This document shows positions 1 through 8,390 of a DNA stretch of 50,886 nt, one piece after another. The stretch covers positions 1 through 50,886 of the forward strand of contig JAJZDV010000007.1 in NCBI GenBank assembly GCA_021846025.1, written 5' to 3'. This stretch comes from Pseudomonadota bacterium (GTDB lineage: Bacteria > Pseudomonadota > Gammaproteobacteria > Burkholderiales > Burkholderiaceae_C). Positions within the stretch are counted from its first letter, which is position 1. Each line of letters starts with the position of its first letter. A program made the position numbers and the translations under genes. Under the pieces are notes generated by a model. That model was not told where the DNA came from. It searched no databases and worked only from the letters and a program-made list of their open reading frames with translations.

Positions 1-1404
1 CTGATGCGCCGCCACCACCTGCAAGTTGCCGAACAGCGCATTGCCCGAGGTGTCGCTGCCGGAGAGAAACACCGCGATCCAGCCCAGGAACGCCGACACC
101 AGCGGGAACAGCGCACCGGTGGCGGCCACGCCCATGCCCAGCGTGTAGCTCATGCCCGAGTAGTTGAGCAGGAACGCCAGGCCCACGATCATCATCACCG
201 TGGCGATGGCGATGCGCGTCTGCACCCAGGTGCGCCTCACGCAGTCGAGGAACGCCCCCAGGCTCGTGCGCGTCCAGACTGCCGCGATGATGGCCGACAG
301 CAAAATGGCCGTGCCCGTGCCCATGGGCTGAAAGTCCCACAGTGCCACATAGGGCTTGTGGTACAGGGTGATGAACACCGCGTTATTCAGGCCGGGCCAC
401 AGCACCTTGGTGTCGCCGATCAGGAACAACTTGAGGTTGACCCAGACGATGACCACCACCGAGACCACCACCCACGGCATCCAGCCGCCGTAGCCCACGC
501 GCGCCGTGCCCTTGGCCGCGGCCTGCGTGCGCACCACGGCAAAAGCCGGATCGGGTTCGGGCTTCCAGGTCTTGAGAAAGGCCACGGTGACGATGAGCGA
601 GACCAGCGAGGCCAGCACGTCGGTGAGCTGGTAGCCGATGAAGTTGGAGGTGGCGAACTGCGTGAGCGCAAAGCTGCCGCCCGAAACCAGCAGGGCCGGC
701 CACAGCTTGGCGATCGATTTGAGTCCGCCGTACAGGCCGACGACATAGAACGGCAGCAGGAAGGCAAAAAACGGCAGTTGCCGCCCCACCATCGCCCCCA
801 GGGTGTCGGGGTGCATGCTGGTGACGGCTCCCAGCACCGTGATGGGCACACCCAGGGCGCCGAAGGCCACCGGGGCGGTGTTGAAGATCAGGGTGTAAGT
901 GAGGGCCTCCAGGGCCGGAAAACCCAGACCGATGAGCAGGGCGCTGGTGATGGCCACCGGGGTGCCGAAGCCGGCGATGCCCTCGAGCAGGCAACCGAAG
1001 GAAAACGCCACCACCAGCAGCACCAGGCGACGGTCGTCGGGCAGGTGGTCGAGCATCCATTGGCGAAACTGCTCGAAGCGCCCGGACCGGACCGCCACGT
1101 TGTACAGCAGCAAGGCATTGAAGACGATCCACATCACGGGCGCCAGCGCCAGCGCCATGCCGGCGGCCACGGAGTTCAGGGCCAGCCCCAGGGGCATGCC
1201 CCAAACTGCCACGGCCACGAGCAGGCCCACGAGCAGTCCGGCCAACGAGGCCTGCCAGGCGGGGCGGCGCAGCACCCCGAGCAGGATGAGGGCCACCGCG
1301 ATGGGGATGGCCGCCACCACGAACGACAGCAGCAGGGAACCGGCCACAGGTGTCAGTGGCTGCGCGAAAACAATGCCCGCAGGTGTAGCGGTCGAGGCAA
1401 TCAT
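1..1404 (-). CDS. lctP: L-lactate permease (LctP/LldP family), 3' end outside window
   Basis: This is a lactate:proton symporter of the inner membrane. The reading frame is open from an ATG at 1404 to the window edge, giving 468 codons; the family is usually about 550 residues, so roughly the last 15% is missing. Family hallmarks are visible: long hydrophobic helices throughout, the segment EGIAGFGTPVAIT, then NTAPVAFGALGVPI, NFIGYQL, and near the edge FLSGSDTSGNALF, which in E. coli LldP lies about 80 residues before the C-terminus. It is divergent from a GntR/FadR-type regulator, and the 286 bp between them carry two matching operators, so lactate-responsive control is likely. Glycolate transport (GlcA) is a close alternative. 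The family call is firm; the exact substrate is inferred. Confidence 0.9.
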   Translation of the reverse strand, partial: MIASTATPAGIVFAQPLTPVAGSLLLSFVVAAIPIAVALILLGVLRRPAWQASLAGLLVGLLVAVAVWGMPLGLALNSVAAGMALALAPVMWIVFNALLLYNVAVRSGRFEQFRQWMLDHLPDDRRLVLLVVAFSFGCLLEGIAGFGTPVAITSALLIGLGFPALEALTYTLIFNTAPVAFGALGVPITVLGAVTSMHPDTLGAMVGRQLPFFAFLLPFYVVGLYGGLKSIAKLWPALLVSGGSFALTQFATSNFIGYQLTDVLASLVSLIVTVAFLKTWKPEPDPAFAVVRTQAAAKGTARVGYGGWMPWVVVSVVVIVWVNLKLFLIGDTKVLWPGLNNAVFITLYHKPYVALWDFQPMGTGTAILLSAIIAAVWTRTSLGAFLDCVRRTWVQTRIAIATVMMIVGLAFLLNYSGMSYTLGMGVAATGALFPLVSAFLGWIAVFLSGSDTSGNALFGNLQVVAAHQ

Positions 1405-1549
1405 GGAGTCTCCTTCCAGGCAATGGGATGCATCGGGACTGGCTTGCGCTCTTGTGTGGCGTCAACCCGCACGCATGTGCTGCGTGGGCGACTCTCGGCG
1501 CAACCCCTGGTTGGAGTCTTTGTAGCCACGTTTTAAATCAATTGGTCAG

Positions 1550-1562
1550 TTGGTAAGACCAA
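1550..1562. promoter_or_regulatory. PdhR/LldR-type operator, box 1
   Basis: The sequence TTGGTAAGACCAA is a perfect TTGGT-N3-ACCAA palindrome, the known binding motif of PdhR/LldR-group GntR regulators. It lies 146 bp upstream of the lctP start and is paired with an identical-type box whose centre is 108 bp away. Confidence 0.75.
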
Positions 1563-1657
1563 TTGATATTAGAAATGCGTTCGTTTGTTTCGTCAAGAAA
1601 TCGGAAAACAAGACGGATTCAGTCGGGATTCGGATCGCGCCTGCATTCTCGATAAAA

Positions 1658-1670
1658 TTGGTCATACCAA
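1658..1670. promoter_or_regulatory. PdhR/LldR-type operator, box 2
   Basis: TTGGTCATACCAA is a second perfect TTGGT-N3-ACCAA palindrome, ending 20 bp before the regulator's ATG at 1691. With box 1 it gives two operators about ten helical turns apart, like the O1/O2 pair of E. coli lldPRD. It probably also gives autoregulation of the regulator gene. Confidence 0.75.
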
Positions 1671-1690
1671 ACAACCCCAAGAGGACAGGC

Positions 1691-2467
1691 ATGAACGTCA
1701 TCCGACTGTCGGACTCGATCGCCAACGATCTTGAACGCCGCATCCTCGAAGGCTCCTTGAGAGCCGGGGATCGTCTGCCGCCTGAGCGTGAACTGGCCGA
1801 GCAACTCGGTGTGTCACGGCCATCCTTGCGTGAAGGACTGCAGAAATTGGTTTCCAAAGGCCTCATCCGCACGCGTCAGGGCGGGGGCACGGTCGTGACC
1901 GACCGGTTGCAGGCGGGTTTCGTCGATCCGTGGAGGGAGATGCTCACCGGACATCCGACCCTGCAGCAAGACCTGCTGGAATTTCGCCACATGCTGGAAA
2001 GCCAGGCGGCGCTGCTGGCGTCGGAGCGGGCCAATGACTTTGACCTTCAACGCATCGGTGCGGCGTTCGATGCGCTGGAACTGGCGTATGAGCAGGACGA
2101 CCTTCCAGCCTGCATCAAGCAGGACGTTGAATTTCACCAATCGATCGCCGAGGCATCCCACAACGTCCTGATCGCGCATCTCAGCGCAAGCCTGCACCGA
2201 CTGATTCAGGATCATGTGGAACAGAACCTGCACTACCTGCATGCCCATCCCGAAAAGTGGCAACAGGTGCGCGAGCAGCATCGCGAGATCTGGAACAAGA
2301 TGCAGGCCCGCAATGCGCAGGACGTGGCGCAGGCCGCGAGACAGCACATCGCTTTTTTGCAGAAAAACATGTCCGAAACGGCCTTGGAAGCCTTGCGCAT
2401 CGAGAGTGCGAAGCGTCGAATTCAAACGGGGGCGGTCGTGTCGCCGGAGCACGGAGCCGCTTCGTAG
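1691..2467 (+). CDS. lldR: GntR/FadR-family regulator, LldR/PdhR-like
   Basis: This is a 258-residue DNA-binding repressor. Residues about 5-70 form the GntR winged helix (GDRLPPERELAEQLGVSRPS, then the wing GLIRTRQGGGTVV). Residues about 90-235 form an all-helical FCD ligand-binding domain with an E-F-R start and scattered His residues that usually bind a metal and a carboxylate ligand. An upstream in-frame start at 1550 exists, but the ATG at 1691 has GAGG seven bases before it and begins exactly at the domain. The gene is divergent from a lactate permease with two operators of its family's type between, so lactate or a related hydroxy/oxo acid is the likely effector. PdhR-like pyruvate sensing cannot be excluded. 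Confidence 0.82.
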   Translation: MNVIRLSDSIANDLERRILEGSLRAGDRLPPERELAEQLGVSRPSLREGLQKLVSKGLIRTRQGGGTVVTDRLQAGFVDPWREMLTGHPTLQQDLLEFRHMLESQAALLASERANDFDLQRIGAAFDALELAYEQDDLPACIKQDVEFHQSIAEASHNVLIAHLSASLHRLIQDHVEQNLHYLHAHPEKWQQVREQHREIWNKMQARNAQDVAQAARQHIAFLQKNMSETALEALRIESAKRRIQTGAVVSPEHGAAS

Positions 2468-2561
2468 TCTCCAAGCGCACGGGCCGGCAGTGTGCTCAAC
2501 GCCTGTCCGCAGCCGGACCGGCCGGGCTCGCATCGCGACAACAAGTTTCCTGGAACATTCG

Positions 2562-3821
2562 ATGAAGGTGGTCGTGCTCGGCGCCGGTCTGATCGGTATT
2601 GCATCGGCATACTTCCTGCGCCAGCAAGGGCATGCGGTCACCGTGATCGATCGCCAGGCCCAACCTGCTGCGGAAACCAGTTTTGCCAACGGAGGGCAGA
2701 TCTCCGTCAGCAATGCCGAGCCCTGGGCCAACCCGAGTGCGCCGTTGCAACTGTTGAGGTGGCTCGGAAGGGCGGATGCGCCGCTGCGCCTGCGCTGGCG
2801 CATGGACCCAAGGCAGTGGCGCTGGGGCATGCAGTTTCTGTCGGAATGCCGCCCCGGGCGAACGCACCGCAACACGGCGCAACTCATTCGCCTCGCCACC
2901 TACAGCCGCGAGGTGCTGCGGCAGCTCCGTCGGGAGCGCGGCATGACCTATGACCAGCGCGCCCAGGGCATTTTGCATTTCTACAGCAGCCAAAAGGGAT
3001 TTGAGGCTGCGGCGGCAACTGCCGCCCGCATGCGTTCCCTGGGCTGTGATCGGCGCGTCATTTCCGCCGAGGAGGCCGTGCGCATCGAACCTGCATTGAA
3101 GTCCCTGGGCGCCCGGCTCGCCGGGGCCACCTTCACGGCCGAAGACGAGTCGGGGGACGCGAATCGTTTTGCCCGCGAGCTGGCCCGATGCTGTGAGGCC
3201 GATGGCGTGCAGTTCCTGATGAGCCACACCGTGACCGCCCTGCGCGAAGCGGGAGGCCAGATCGATCACGTCGAGGCGACCGACGGGGAGGGTTGCTTTC
3301 AAAGCCTTCGCGGCGATGCCTATGTGCTCGCGTTGGGATGTCCGAGCGCCAGGCTCGCCAAACCGCTGGGCATCGAGCTGCCCATCTATCCGCTCAAGGG
3401 CTATTCGGTGACCATGCCGGTGAAGGATCCCGTGTTGGCCTACCAGGTTTCGTTGACGGACGAGGCCCACAAGCTCGTGTTTTCGCGCCTCGGCGATCGC
3501 TTGCGCATTGCCGGTACGGCCGAGTTGAGCGGCCATGAGCGCAGCCTTGACCGCCAGCGTTGTCAGGCCATCCTCAAACGGGTCGTGGAACTCTTTCCAG
3601 GTGCGGGAGACACGGCACAAGCCCGCTTCTGGACCGGTCTGCGCCCGGCGACGCCGGGCAACATCCCCATCATCGGCCGCAGTCGCCTGAGCAATCTCTT
3701 TCTGAATACCGGCCACGGCAGTCTGGGCTGGACCTTGTCTTGCGGTTCGGGCAAGAGCATCGCGCGCATCCTCAGCGGGCTCAAGCCGGAAGCCGATGGC
3801 ATGTTCGTCGGCGGTCCCTGA
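2562..3821 (+). CDS. dadA: D-amino-acid dehydrogenase, small-subunit type
   Basis: This FAD flavoprotein oxidises D-amino acids (typically D-alanine) to the 2-oxo acid and ammonia and passes electrons to the membrane quinone pool. It has 419 residues, close to the family's 430. The N-terminus is the Rossmann dinucleotide site VVVLGAGLIGIASAYFL. Residues about 42-50 (SFANGGQIS) and the C-terminal run GLRPATPGNIPIIGR...NTGHGSLGWTLSCGSGK are diagnostic of DadA rather than glycine oxidase. The start is the ATG at 2562, where the flavin fold begins; the frame is open further upstream, but that part does not resemble the family. The gene follows the regulator by 94 bp in the same direction and may be co-controlled. 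Substrate range is not readable from sequence. Confidence 0.88.
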   Translation: MKVVVLGAGLIGIASAYFLRQQGHAVTVIDRQAQPAAETSFANGGQISVSNAEPWANPSAPLQLLRWLGRADAPLRLRWRMDPRQWRWGMQFLSECRPGRTHRNTAQLIRLATYSREVLRQLRRERGMTYDQRAQGILHFYSSQKGFEAAAATAARMRSLGCDRRVISAEEAVRIEPALKSLGARLAGATFTAEDESGDANRFARELARCCEADGVQFLMSHTVTALREAGGQIDHVEATDGEGCFQSLRGDAYVLALGCPSARLAKPLGIELPIYPLKGYSVTMPVKDPVLAYQVSLTDEAHKLVFSRLGDRLRIAGTAELSGHERSLDRQRCQAILKRVVELFPGAGDTAQARFWTGLRPATPGNIPIIGRSRLSNLFLNTGHGSLGWTLSCGSGKSIARILSGLKPEADGMFVGGP

Positions 3822-4127
3822 CACATGCGTGCCAACCACCTGACAACCGCCTGGCTGGGCGCAATCCCGTGCCGCCTTCGGCACCTGCCTCGACCGCTGG
3901 ATGGACCGACGCTCCGGCGCCTGCACGACTCAAGAGCCGCCGCACCCGCTCGCGGCTCGAGATTGCCGAGCGTGCATGCGCCGGCGACTGTTTGGGCCAT
4001 GCCGCATGCGAACGGCGCTGACCACACACGTCACGGCGGCACGGCAAACCTGCAAAGCGCCTTTGCAGGCAGCCCCAGGCTCATTTGAGACCTACCGTTC
4101 GCTTCAAATTGACCAAGGATCCATGCC
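3822..4127. other. intergenic stretch without a recognised gene
   Basis: These 306 bp separate dadA and thiG. I looked for a thiamine-pyrophosphate riboswitch because thiG follows, but the conserved CUGAGA and downstream helix sequences are absent. A 6-bp hairpin (GTGCCG/CGGCAC, 3869-3884) lies 48 bp after dadA without a T-run, so it is at best a weak terminator. AAGGAT at 4115-4120 is the ribosome-binding site of thiG. Confidence 0.6.
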
Positions 4128-4928
4128 ATGCATCGGGAATCAACGGCAGACACAGGTTGGCAGGTCGCGGGTGTCAAGCTCCAGAGCCGGTTCCTGCTGG
4201 GCAGCGCCAGCTACCCCTCGCCGCAAGCCCTGCGCGATTCGATCCGCGTTTGCGCCACCCAGGTCGTGACCGTCGGTCTCAAGCGGGTTCTTGCTGCGCA
4301 GGAACCTGACGGCTTCGTCGCCGTGCTGCGCGAGACCCTGGAGGCATGCGGGGCGCGCTTGCTGCCCAATACCGCCGGGTGTTACAGCGCGCGTGATGCG
4401 ATCGACATGGCGCACATGGCGCGCGAGCTCTATCAAACTCCCTGGATCAAGCTCGAAGTGATTGGCGAGGCGCACACCCTGCAGCCCGACCCTGTCGAAC
4501 TCGTGGAAGCCGCGCGCGTGCTGGTGCGCGAGGGGTTCGTCGTCTGGCCTTACTGCACGGACGACCTGTTGACCTGTCGGCGGCTGCTGGACGCGGGCTG
4601 CGCGGTGTTGATGCCCTGGGGCGCGCCCATCGGTTCCGGGCAGGGGCTGCTCAACCCGTTCGCCCTGCGCACGCTGCGCGAGTGCCTGCCGAACGCCACC
4701 CTGATCGTGGATGCCGGCATCGGGACCCCCTCGCATGCCGCGCAAGCCATGGAGATGGGGTTCGATGCCGTGCTGCTGTGTTCGGCGGTGTCGCGCTCAC
4801 GCGATCCGGTTGGGATGGCGCGAGCCTTCGCGCTGGCGATCGAGGCCGGGCGCGGGGCTTGGTGCGCCGGTGCCATCGCCAAGCACGATCGGGCCATTCC
4901 GAGCACACCCACGGGCGCGAAGCCCTAG
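4128..4928 (+). CDS. thiG: thiazole synthase
   Basis: ThiG builds the thiazole-phosphate half of thiamine from deoxyxylulose-5-phosphate, dehydroglycine and sulfur delivered by ThiS thiocarboxylate. The protein has 266 residues and a TIM-barrel pattern. The catalytic lysine region is present as WIKLEVIGE (Lys about 108, Glu about 110), followed by the loops MPWGAPIGSGQGLLNP and VDAGIGTPSHAAQAMEMGFDAVLL. The start at 4128 has AAGGAT seven bases upstream. No thiS, thiO, thiE or thiC neighbour is visible, which is unusual because thiG normally travels with them. It follows a flavin amino-acid dehydrogenase and is convergent with a TPP-dependent decarboxylase. The family call is firm; it could be a second copy. 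Confidence 0.88.
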   Translation: MHRESTADTGWQVAGVKLQSRFLLGSASYPSPQALRDSIRVCATQVVTVGLKRVLAAQEPDGFVAVLRETLEACGARLLPNTAGCYSARDAIDMAHMARELYQTPWIKLEVIGEAHTLQPDPVELVEAARVLVREGFVVWPYCTDDLLTCRRLLDAGCAVLMPWGAPIGSGQGLLNPFALRTLRECLPNATLIVDAGIGTPSHAAQAMEMGFDAVLLCSAVSRSRDPVGMARAFALAIEAGRGAWCAGAIAKHDRAIPSTPTGAKP

Positions 4929-5017
4929 ACGTCTCGGGTCTGCGTGCCGGCCCGCGTCGCACCATCCGCTCGCGCGCATCGCGTCTGCAGGTCGGGCGCC
5001 GCATCGCGCAGATGTGC

Positions 5018-6727
5018 TCAGTGCCGCTCGATCTCAGGCCCTTGCTGGCGCGGTGGTTCGGCAGCAGGGCATGGGGCTGTCGATGCGTTCGGCCCGGCCG
5101 CAGCCGACAACCGCCGCACAGCATGCACATAGCGTTCCAGGGTCGGGGACAGCGCTCCTGGAGCCAGCCGAATGTCCAGCAGCTGAAAGCGCCCTCGCGA
5201 GGCGTGGGCATGCTCCAGCGCGTGTTCGAGTTCCCGGCGCGTGCGCACCACGACGCCGTCACCTCCCATGCCGCGCGCCATCGACGCCAAGTCCCATGTC
5301 GGCAGTGCGGTGAAGCGAGCACCGGGTTCGAACACCTGCAGCATTTCCCACGCCGAGTTGTTGAAGACCAGAACGATGGGGTCCCATCCATGCCTGCTGG
5401 CGTTGCCCAGTTCCCATCCGGTCATCTGGAAAGCTCCGTCACCCACCAGAATGATGGGGCGTTGCCCCGTGGACGCCTGCAAGCCCAGCCCTGCCGGAAC
5501 GCCATAGCCCATGGTCGCGTAGTAGCCTGGGGCGATCAGCTCGCTCGGCCCGATGTCCATGGCCGTGAACAGGCAATCCCCGACATCGCTGGCGAGCGGC
5601 ATGGGGCCATGCCGTTGCATCAATGCGTTGACCGCAGCAGCAATGTCGAGCGGATTGACCGGGGCGTCTTCGGCAGCTTCAGCGCCGAGTGGAGCGGACT
5701 GCGCGCGTTGTTCGATCCGCCGAACGCGTGCCGCCGGAACCCGTTCCAGCAGGGCATCGATCAGCGCCGCGAGCGGCACATCGGGGTAGACGTGATGCCC
5801 CATCACCACGCGACCCTCCAGGGCCTGGATCGCGTGCCGAAGATCGATGCGTTGGGCCGACACGGCGAAGTTGGTGTCCGACACGATCACCCCGAGCAGC
5901 AGCAGCCCGTCGGAGTCTTCAACCTCGGCGGCGATGGCCGGGTCTCCAGCCAGACCGAGATAGGTGCCGCGCAGCGCCACCTCGGCCGAGGCCAGCAAAC
6001 CGCGCCCCATGAAACTGGTCACCACGGCAATTCCCAGCCTGCGCGAGAGTTCGGCCACGCGGGACTCCAGCGCGTAGCGCCGCACTTCCACGCCGACCAT
6101 CAGGACGGGGCGCTGCGCCGCTTGCAGGCGCGACAGCAGTTCATCGGCACAGGTGGCCAGGGCCTCGGCGTCCGGGCTGGGCCAGGGGAGGGTGGGGACC
6201 GCTCCGCAGATCCGCCCTGGCATGTCCCGCGGGATCTCGATGTAGACCGGGCGCGATGCGCGCAGCGCCGTGTCGAGCACCCGGGCCATGTGCTCGGGGG
6301 CGGAGGCCGGATCATCCAGCCTGGCACGATCGACGGTGATTTCCTGATAGATCTTCCACTGGGAATCCAGGGTCTTGACCTGATGGTGCAGCAGATAGCC
6401 GCTGGCGGCTTCGTGCGTGGCGGGTGCGCCGGAGATCACGACCACCGGAACCCGTTCGGCGTAGGCGCCTGCCACAGCGTTAACCATGTTCAAGGCGCCG
6501 GCCCCGTAGGTGACGGCTGCCACGCCCAAGCCGCCGCGCACGCGGGCGGCGGCATCGGCCGCGAAACCGACGCCGGGCTCGTGGGACAAGGTGTAGAGCG
6601 GCAGGGTGGCACAGCGCTCGAATTCGCGAAACAGCGGGAGGGCGAAGTCGCCGGGAATTCCGAAAATTTCAGTCGCCCCGCGTTGTTTCAAGGCCTGGAG
6701 CAGGCGTGCGGTCAGTGTGGTCGTCAT
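5018..6727 (-). CDS. ipdC: phenylpyruvate/indolepyruvate decarboxylase (TPP enzyme)
   Basis: This thiamine-diphosphate enzyme decarboxylates aromatic 2-oxo acids to aldehydes, as in the route from indole-3-pyruvate to indole-3-acetaldehyde. It has 569 residues with the three-domain layout of the acetolactate synthase/decarboxylase family. Glu50 in TLSHEPGVGFAADA activates the cofactor; the Mg-TPP motif runs from GDG at 429-431 to NN at 456-457. The segments LLHHQVKTLDSQ, SDTNFAVS and GDGAFQMTGWELGN resemble, from memory, the Azospirillum brasilense phenylpyruvate decarboxylase (IpdC), which separates it from acetolactate synthase. The ATG at 6727 is chosen over one at 6775 because family proteins start there. 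It lies 114 bp behind ubiT, at the end of the leftward gene train. Confidence 0.85.
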   Translation of the reverse strand: MTTTLTARLLQALKQRGATEIFGIPGDFALPLFREFERCATLPLYTLSHEPGVGFAADAAARVRGGLGVAAVTYGAGALNMVNAVAGAYAERVPVVVISGAPATHEAASGYLLHHQVKTLDSQWKIYQEITVDRARLDDPASAPEHMARVLDTALRASRPVYIEIPRDMPGRICGAVPTLPWPSPDAEALATCADELLSRLQAAQRPVLMVGVEVRRYALESRVAELSRRLGIAVVTSFMGRGLLASAEVALRGTYLGLAGDPAIAAEVEDSDGLLLLGVIVSDTNFAVSAQRIDLRHAIQALEGRVVMGHHVYPDVPLAALIDALLERVPAARVRRIEQRAQSAPLGAEAAEDAPVNPLDIAAAVNALMQRHGPMPLASDVGDCLFTAMDIGPSELIAPGYYATMGYGVPAGLGLQASTGQRPIILVGDGAFQMTGWELGNASRHGWDPIVLVFNNSAWEMLQVFEPGARFTALPTWDLASMARGMGGDGVVVRTRRELEHALEHAHASRGRFQLLDIRLAPGALSPTLERYVHAVRRLSAAAGPNASTAPCPAAEPPRQQGPEIERH

Positions 6728-6841
6728 GGTCGGATTCGTTGGGTTTCCAAGCGTTGCCTGTCGGTGTGGCTCCACCCGTCGGCCGAGTGGCCAGGCCCGA
6801 TTCGTCGGCTCGCGCAGGTTGCAGGTCTCGCTGGCCAGGAC

Positions 6842-7339
6842 TCAGCGCCAGAGGGGGCCGATGGCGTCGAGCGTGTTTTTCACCATCAACCCGAATTCCG
6901 TGTCGCCTTCCATCACCAGCTCGCGCTCAAAAAACAAGCGGTCGGCATCGTCGATGCCACGTGCCAGTCGCCAGAGGCACGCGCTCGTGCTGCGGATGGT
7001 GATGGCAACGGGGGCACCGCCTGGCGCCACGCCGAACCCCCGAGCGTCGAGCCGCAAACGAAGCCGCAGTCCGAGGTCCTCGAGATCCAGGCAAACCACC
7101 CGCCCAGACCACGCCCGATGCATCGCGGAGTCCAGGTGCGGGAGCAGCACGCGATCCAGCAGGCGTGCCAGCGCCAACGATGGGGGTTGCATCGGCAACG
7201 CGCGAACGACCCGGCGCAAGGGTTCGGGAAGGGAGGTGGCGAGCTGCACGGCGGCATGGCCCAGCGCATCCAGCCAATGGGCAGGAGTGCCCGGGCGAGG
7301 GTCATGCGAAATCGCGAAATCGTGCTTCGACATGGACAT
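6842..7339 (-). CDS. ubiT: SCP2-domain accessory factor of O2-independent ubiquinone synthesis
   Basis: UbiT is a lipid-binding SCP2-like protein thought to hold hydrophobic ubiquinone intermediates during oxygen-independent hydroxylation by UbiU-UbiV. The protein has 165 residues (about 170 in E. coli). It shows the YhbT-type pattern: an N-terminal helix with PEPLRRVVRALPMQPPSLALARLLDRVL, then alternating beta strands (VVCLDLEDLGLRLRLRL, APVAITIRST) ending in ELVMEGDTEFGLMVKNTLDAI. Of three close ATGs, the one at 7339 has AGGA nine bases upstream. It sits 48 bp after ubiV on the same strand. Sequence alone would only say SCP2 protein; the neighbours make the assignment strong. Confidence 0.85.
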   Translation of the reverse strand: MSMSKHDFAISHDPRPGTPAHWLDALGHAAVQLATSLPEPLRRVVRALPMQPPSLALARLLDRVLLPHLDSAMHRAWSGRVVCLDLEDLGLRLRLRLDARGFGVAPGGAPVAITIRSTSACLWRLARGIDDADRLFFERELVMEGDTEFGLMVKNTLDAIGPLWR

Positions 7340-7387
7340 GTGCAACATTCCTGGATGAAGTTTTGCCGCAGCAACGCCGCGTCGGCG

Positions 7388-8356
7388 TCAGGCACGGTGC
7401 AGAACAAACTGCATGCCGGGCTGGCGGTGGACGTAACCATTGACCAAGGTTCCCGGCAAACGCAGCGCGCGCAGGGTTGCCAGTGCGTCCTCGGCCGAGG
7501 CTCCCTGGTTGTAGACGGCGTCGAATTGTGCGAGCACGTCCATGAAGCCTTGGCTGCAGGGCGACAGCCGAAGACGCGAGACGCCGGCCTGTCGCAAGGC
7601 CTGGGCCTCTCCGATCAGGGCCTGCACGCCGGCCGACTGAACCTGGGTTCCGTTCAGGCCAAGGAAGGGCTGGCCCTCGCTGCTGCTGAGCAGCAGCCCA
7701 TCGGCATCATCCAGGCAGCGGAACGCGCAGGAGTCCTTGTGCAAGTGGTGATGCCGCGCGGTGAAGCACCGCGCCGAGAAGGCGAGTGGCAGGCGCCCGA
7801 AAGCCCAAATCTCGGTGGGGATCGCGTCGCCGCTGATGGCGCGCACCGGGTTGTCCCTTGGGTTCACGCAGGCCAAGGCTTGCAGCGACAACTCCACCGG
7901 CGCAACCCATCGCCCTGCGCCCCATGCGGCATGTTCCGAAAGTGCCTCGCGGCTGTAGATATTGAGGTGCGGGCCGAGCACGAAGGGCTGGGCATCACGC
8001 GCGTCACGCCGCACCTCCACAAGGGCCTGGACGGCCGACATGTCGCCGGCCTCCACCGCGAATGCGTCCTGATTCACCAGATCGCGCACGGAGCGCAACT
8101 CGCTCTCGCTCATCACCAGCGCCTGAGAAGCCAGGATCACTTCCTTGCCGGCGGCCTGCAATTCACGTCCCAACGCCATCCAGTCGGCAAGCTTCATCTC
8201 GCGCCGGCGCGAGCAGACCACCTCGCCGAGCACGACCGTGTCCGCAGCGCTGTCGGCGACCTGCGCATAGAACCGCAGCAACGCAGATCTTGGCCACCCG
8301 TAGTGGACGGGGCCGACGGTCAACGCGAATCTCGTGGTGGTGACGGGGTCAGTCAT
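7388..8356 (-). CDS. ubiV: O2-independent ubiquinone hydroxylation protein UbiV
   Basis: UbiV is a U32-peptidase-like iron-sulfur protein that, with UbiU, adds hydroxyl groups to the ubiquinone ring without oxygen, using prephenate as oxygen donor in E. coli. The protein has 322 residues. The four cluster cysteines fit the family: one at Cys48 (GEVVCSRRREMK), then three in a group (SARCFTARHHHLHKDSCAFRC). The segment VGPVHYGWPRSALLRFY marks the N-terminus. A longer frame reaches 8542, but that extension overlaps ubiU and is not conserved, so the ATG at 8356 is used, 34 bp after the ubiU stop. Confidence 0.9.
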   Translation of the reverse strand: MTDPVTTTRFALTVGPVHYGWPRSALLRFYAQVADSAADTVVLGEVVCSRRREMKLADWMALGRELQAAGKEVILASQALVMSESELRSVRDLVNQDAFAVEAGDMSAVQALVEVRRDARDAQPFVLGPHLNIYSREALSEHAAWGAGRWVAPVELSLQALACVNPRDNPVRAISGDAIPTEIWAFGRLPLAFSARCFTARHHHLHKDSCAFRCLDDADGLLLSSSEGQPFLGLNGTQVQSAGVQALIGEAQALRQAGVSRLRLSPCSQGFMDVLAQFDAVYNQGASAEDALATLRALRLPGTLVNGYVHRQPGMQFVLHRA

Positions 8357-8390
8357 GCTGTGGATCCGTTGCGGGACGCCGTGCGCGTCG

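Noticed and set aside
4-1536. A 510-codon open frame on the + strand
   Set aside because: It is antisense to the lactate permease, whose product has clear transmembrane and family motifs; the + frame is low-complexity.
2562-3821. dadA read as thiamine glycine oxidase ThiO
   Set aside because: The C-terminal GLRPATPGNIPIIGR and NTGHGSLGWTLSCGSG patterns are those of DadA; ThiO is shorter and lacks them. A side activity is only raised as a hypothesis.
3869-3884. Hairpin GTGCCG/CGGCAC after dadA as a terminator
   Set aside because: The stem has only six base pairs and no T-run follows.
3822-4127. Thiamine-pyrophosphate riboswitch before thiG
   Set aside because: The conserved CUGAGA and the later conserved helix sequences of the THI element are absent on the + strand.
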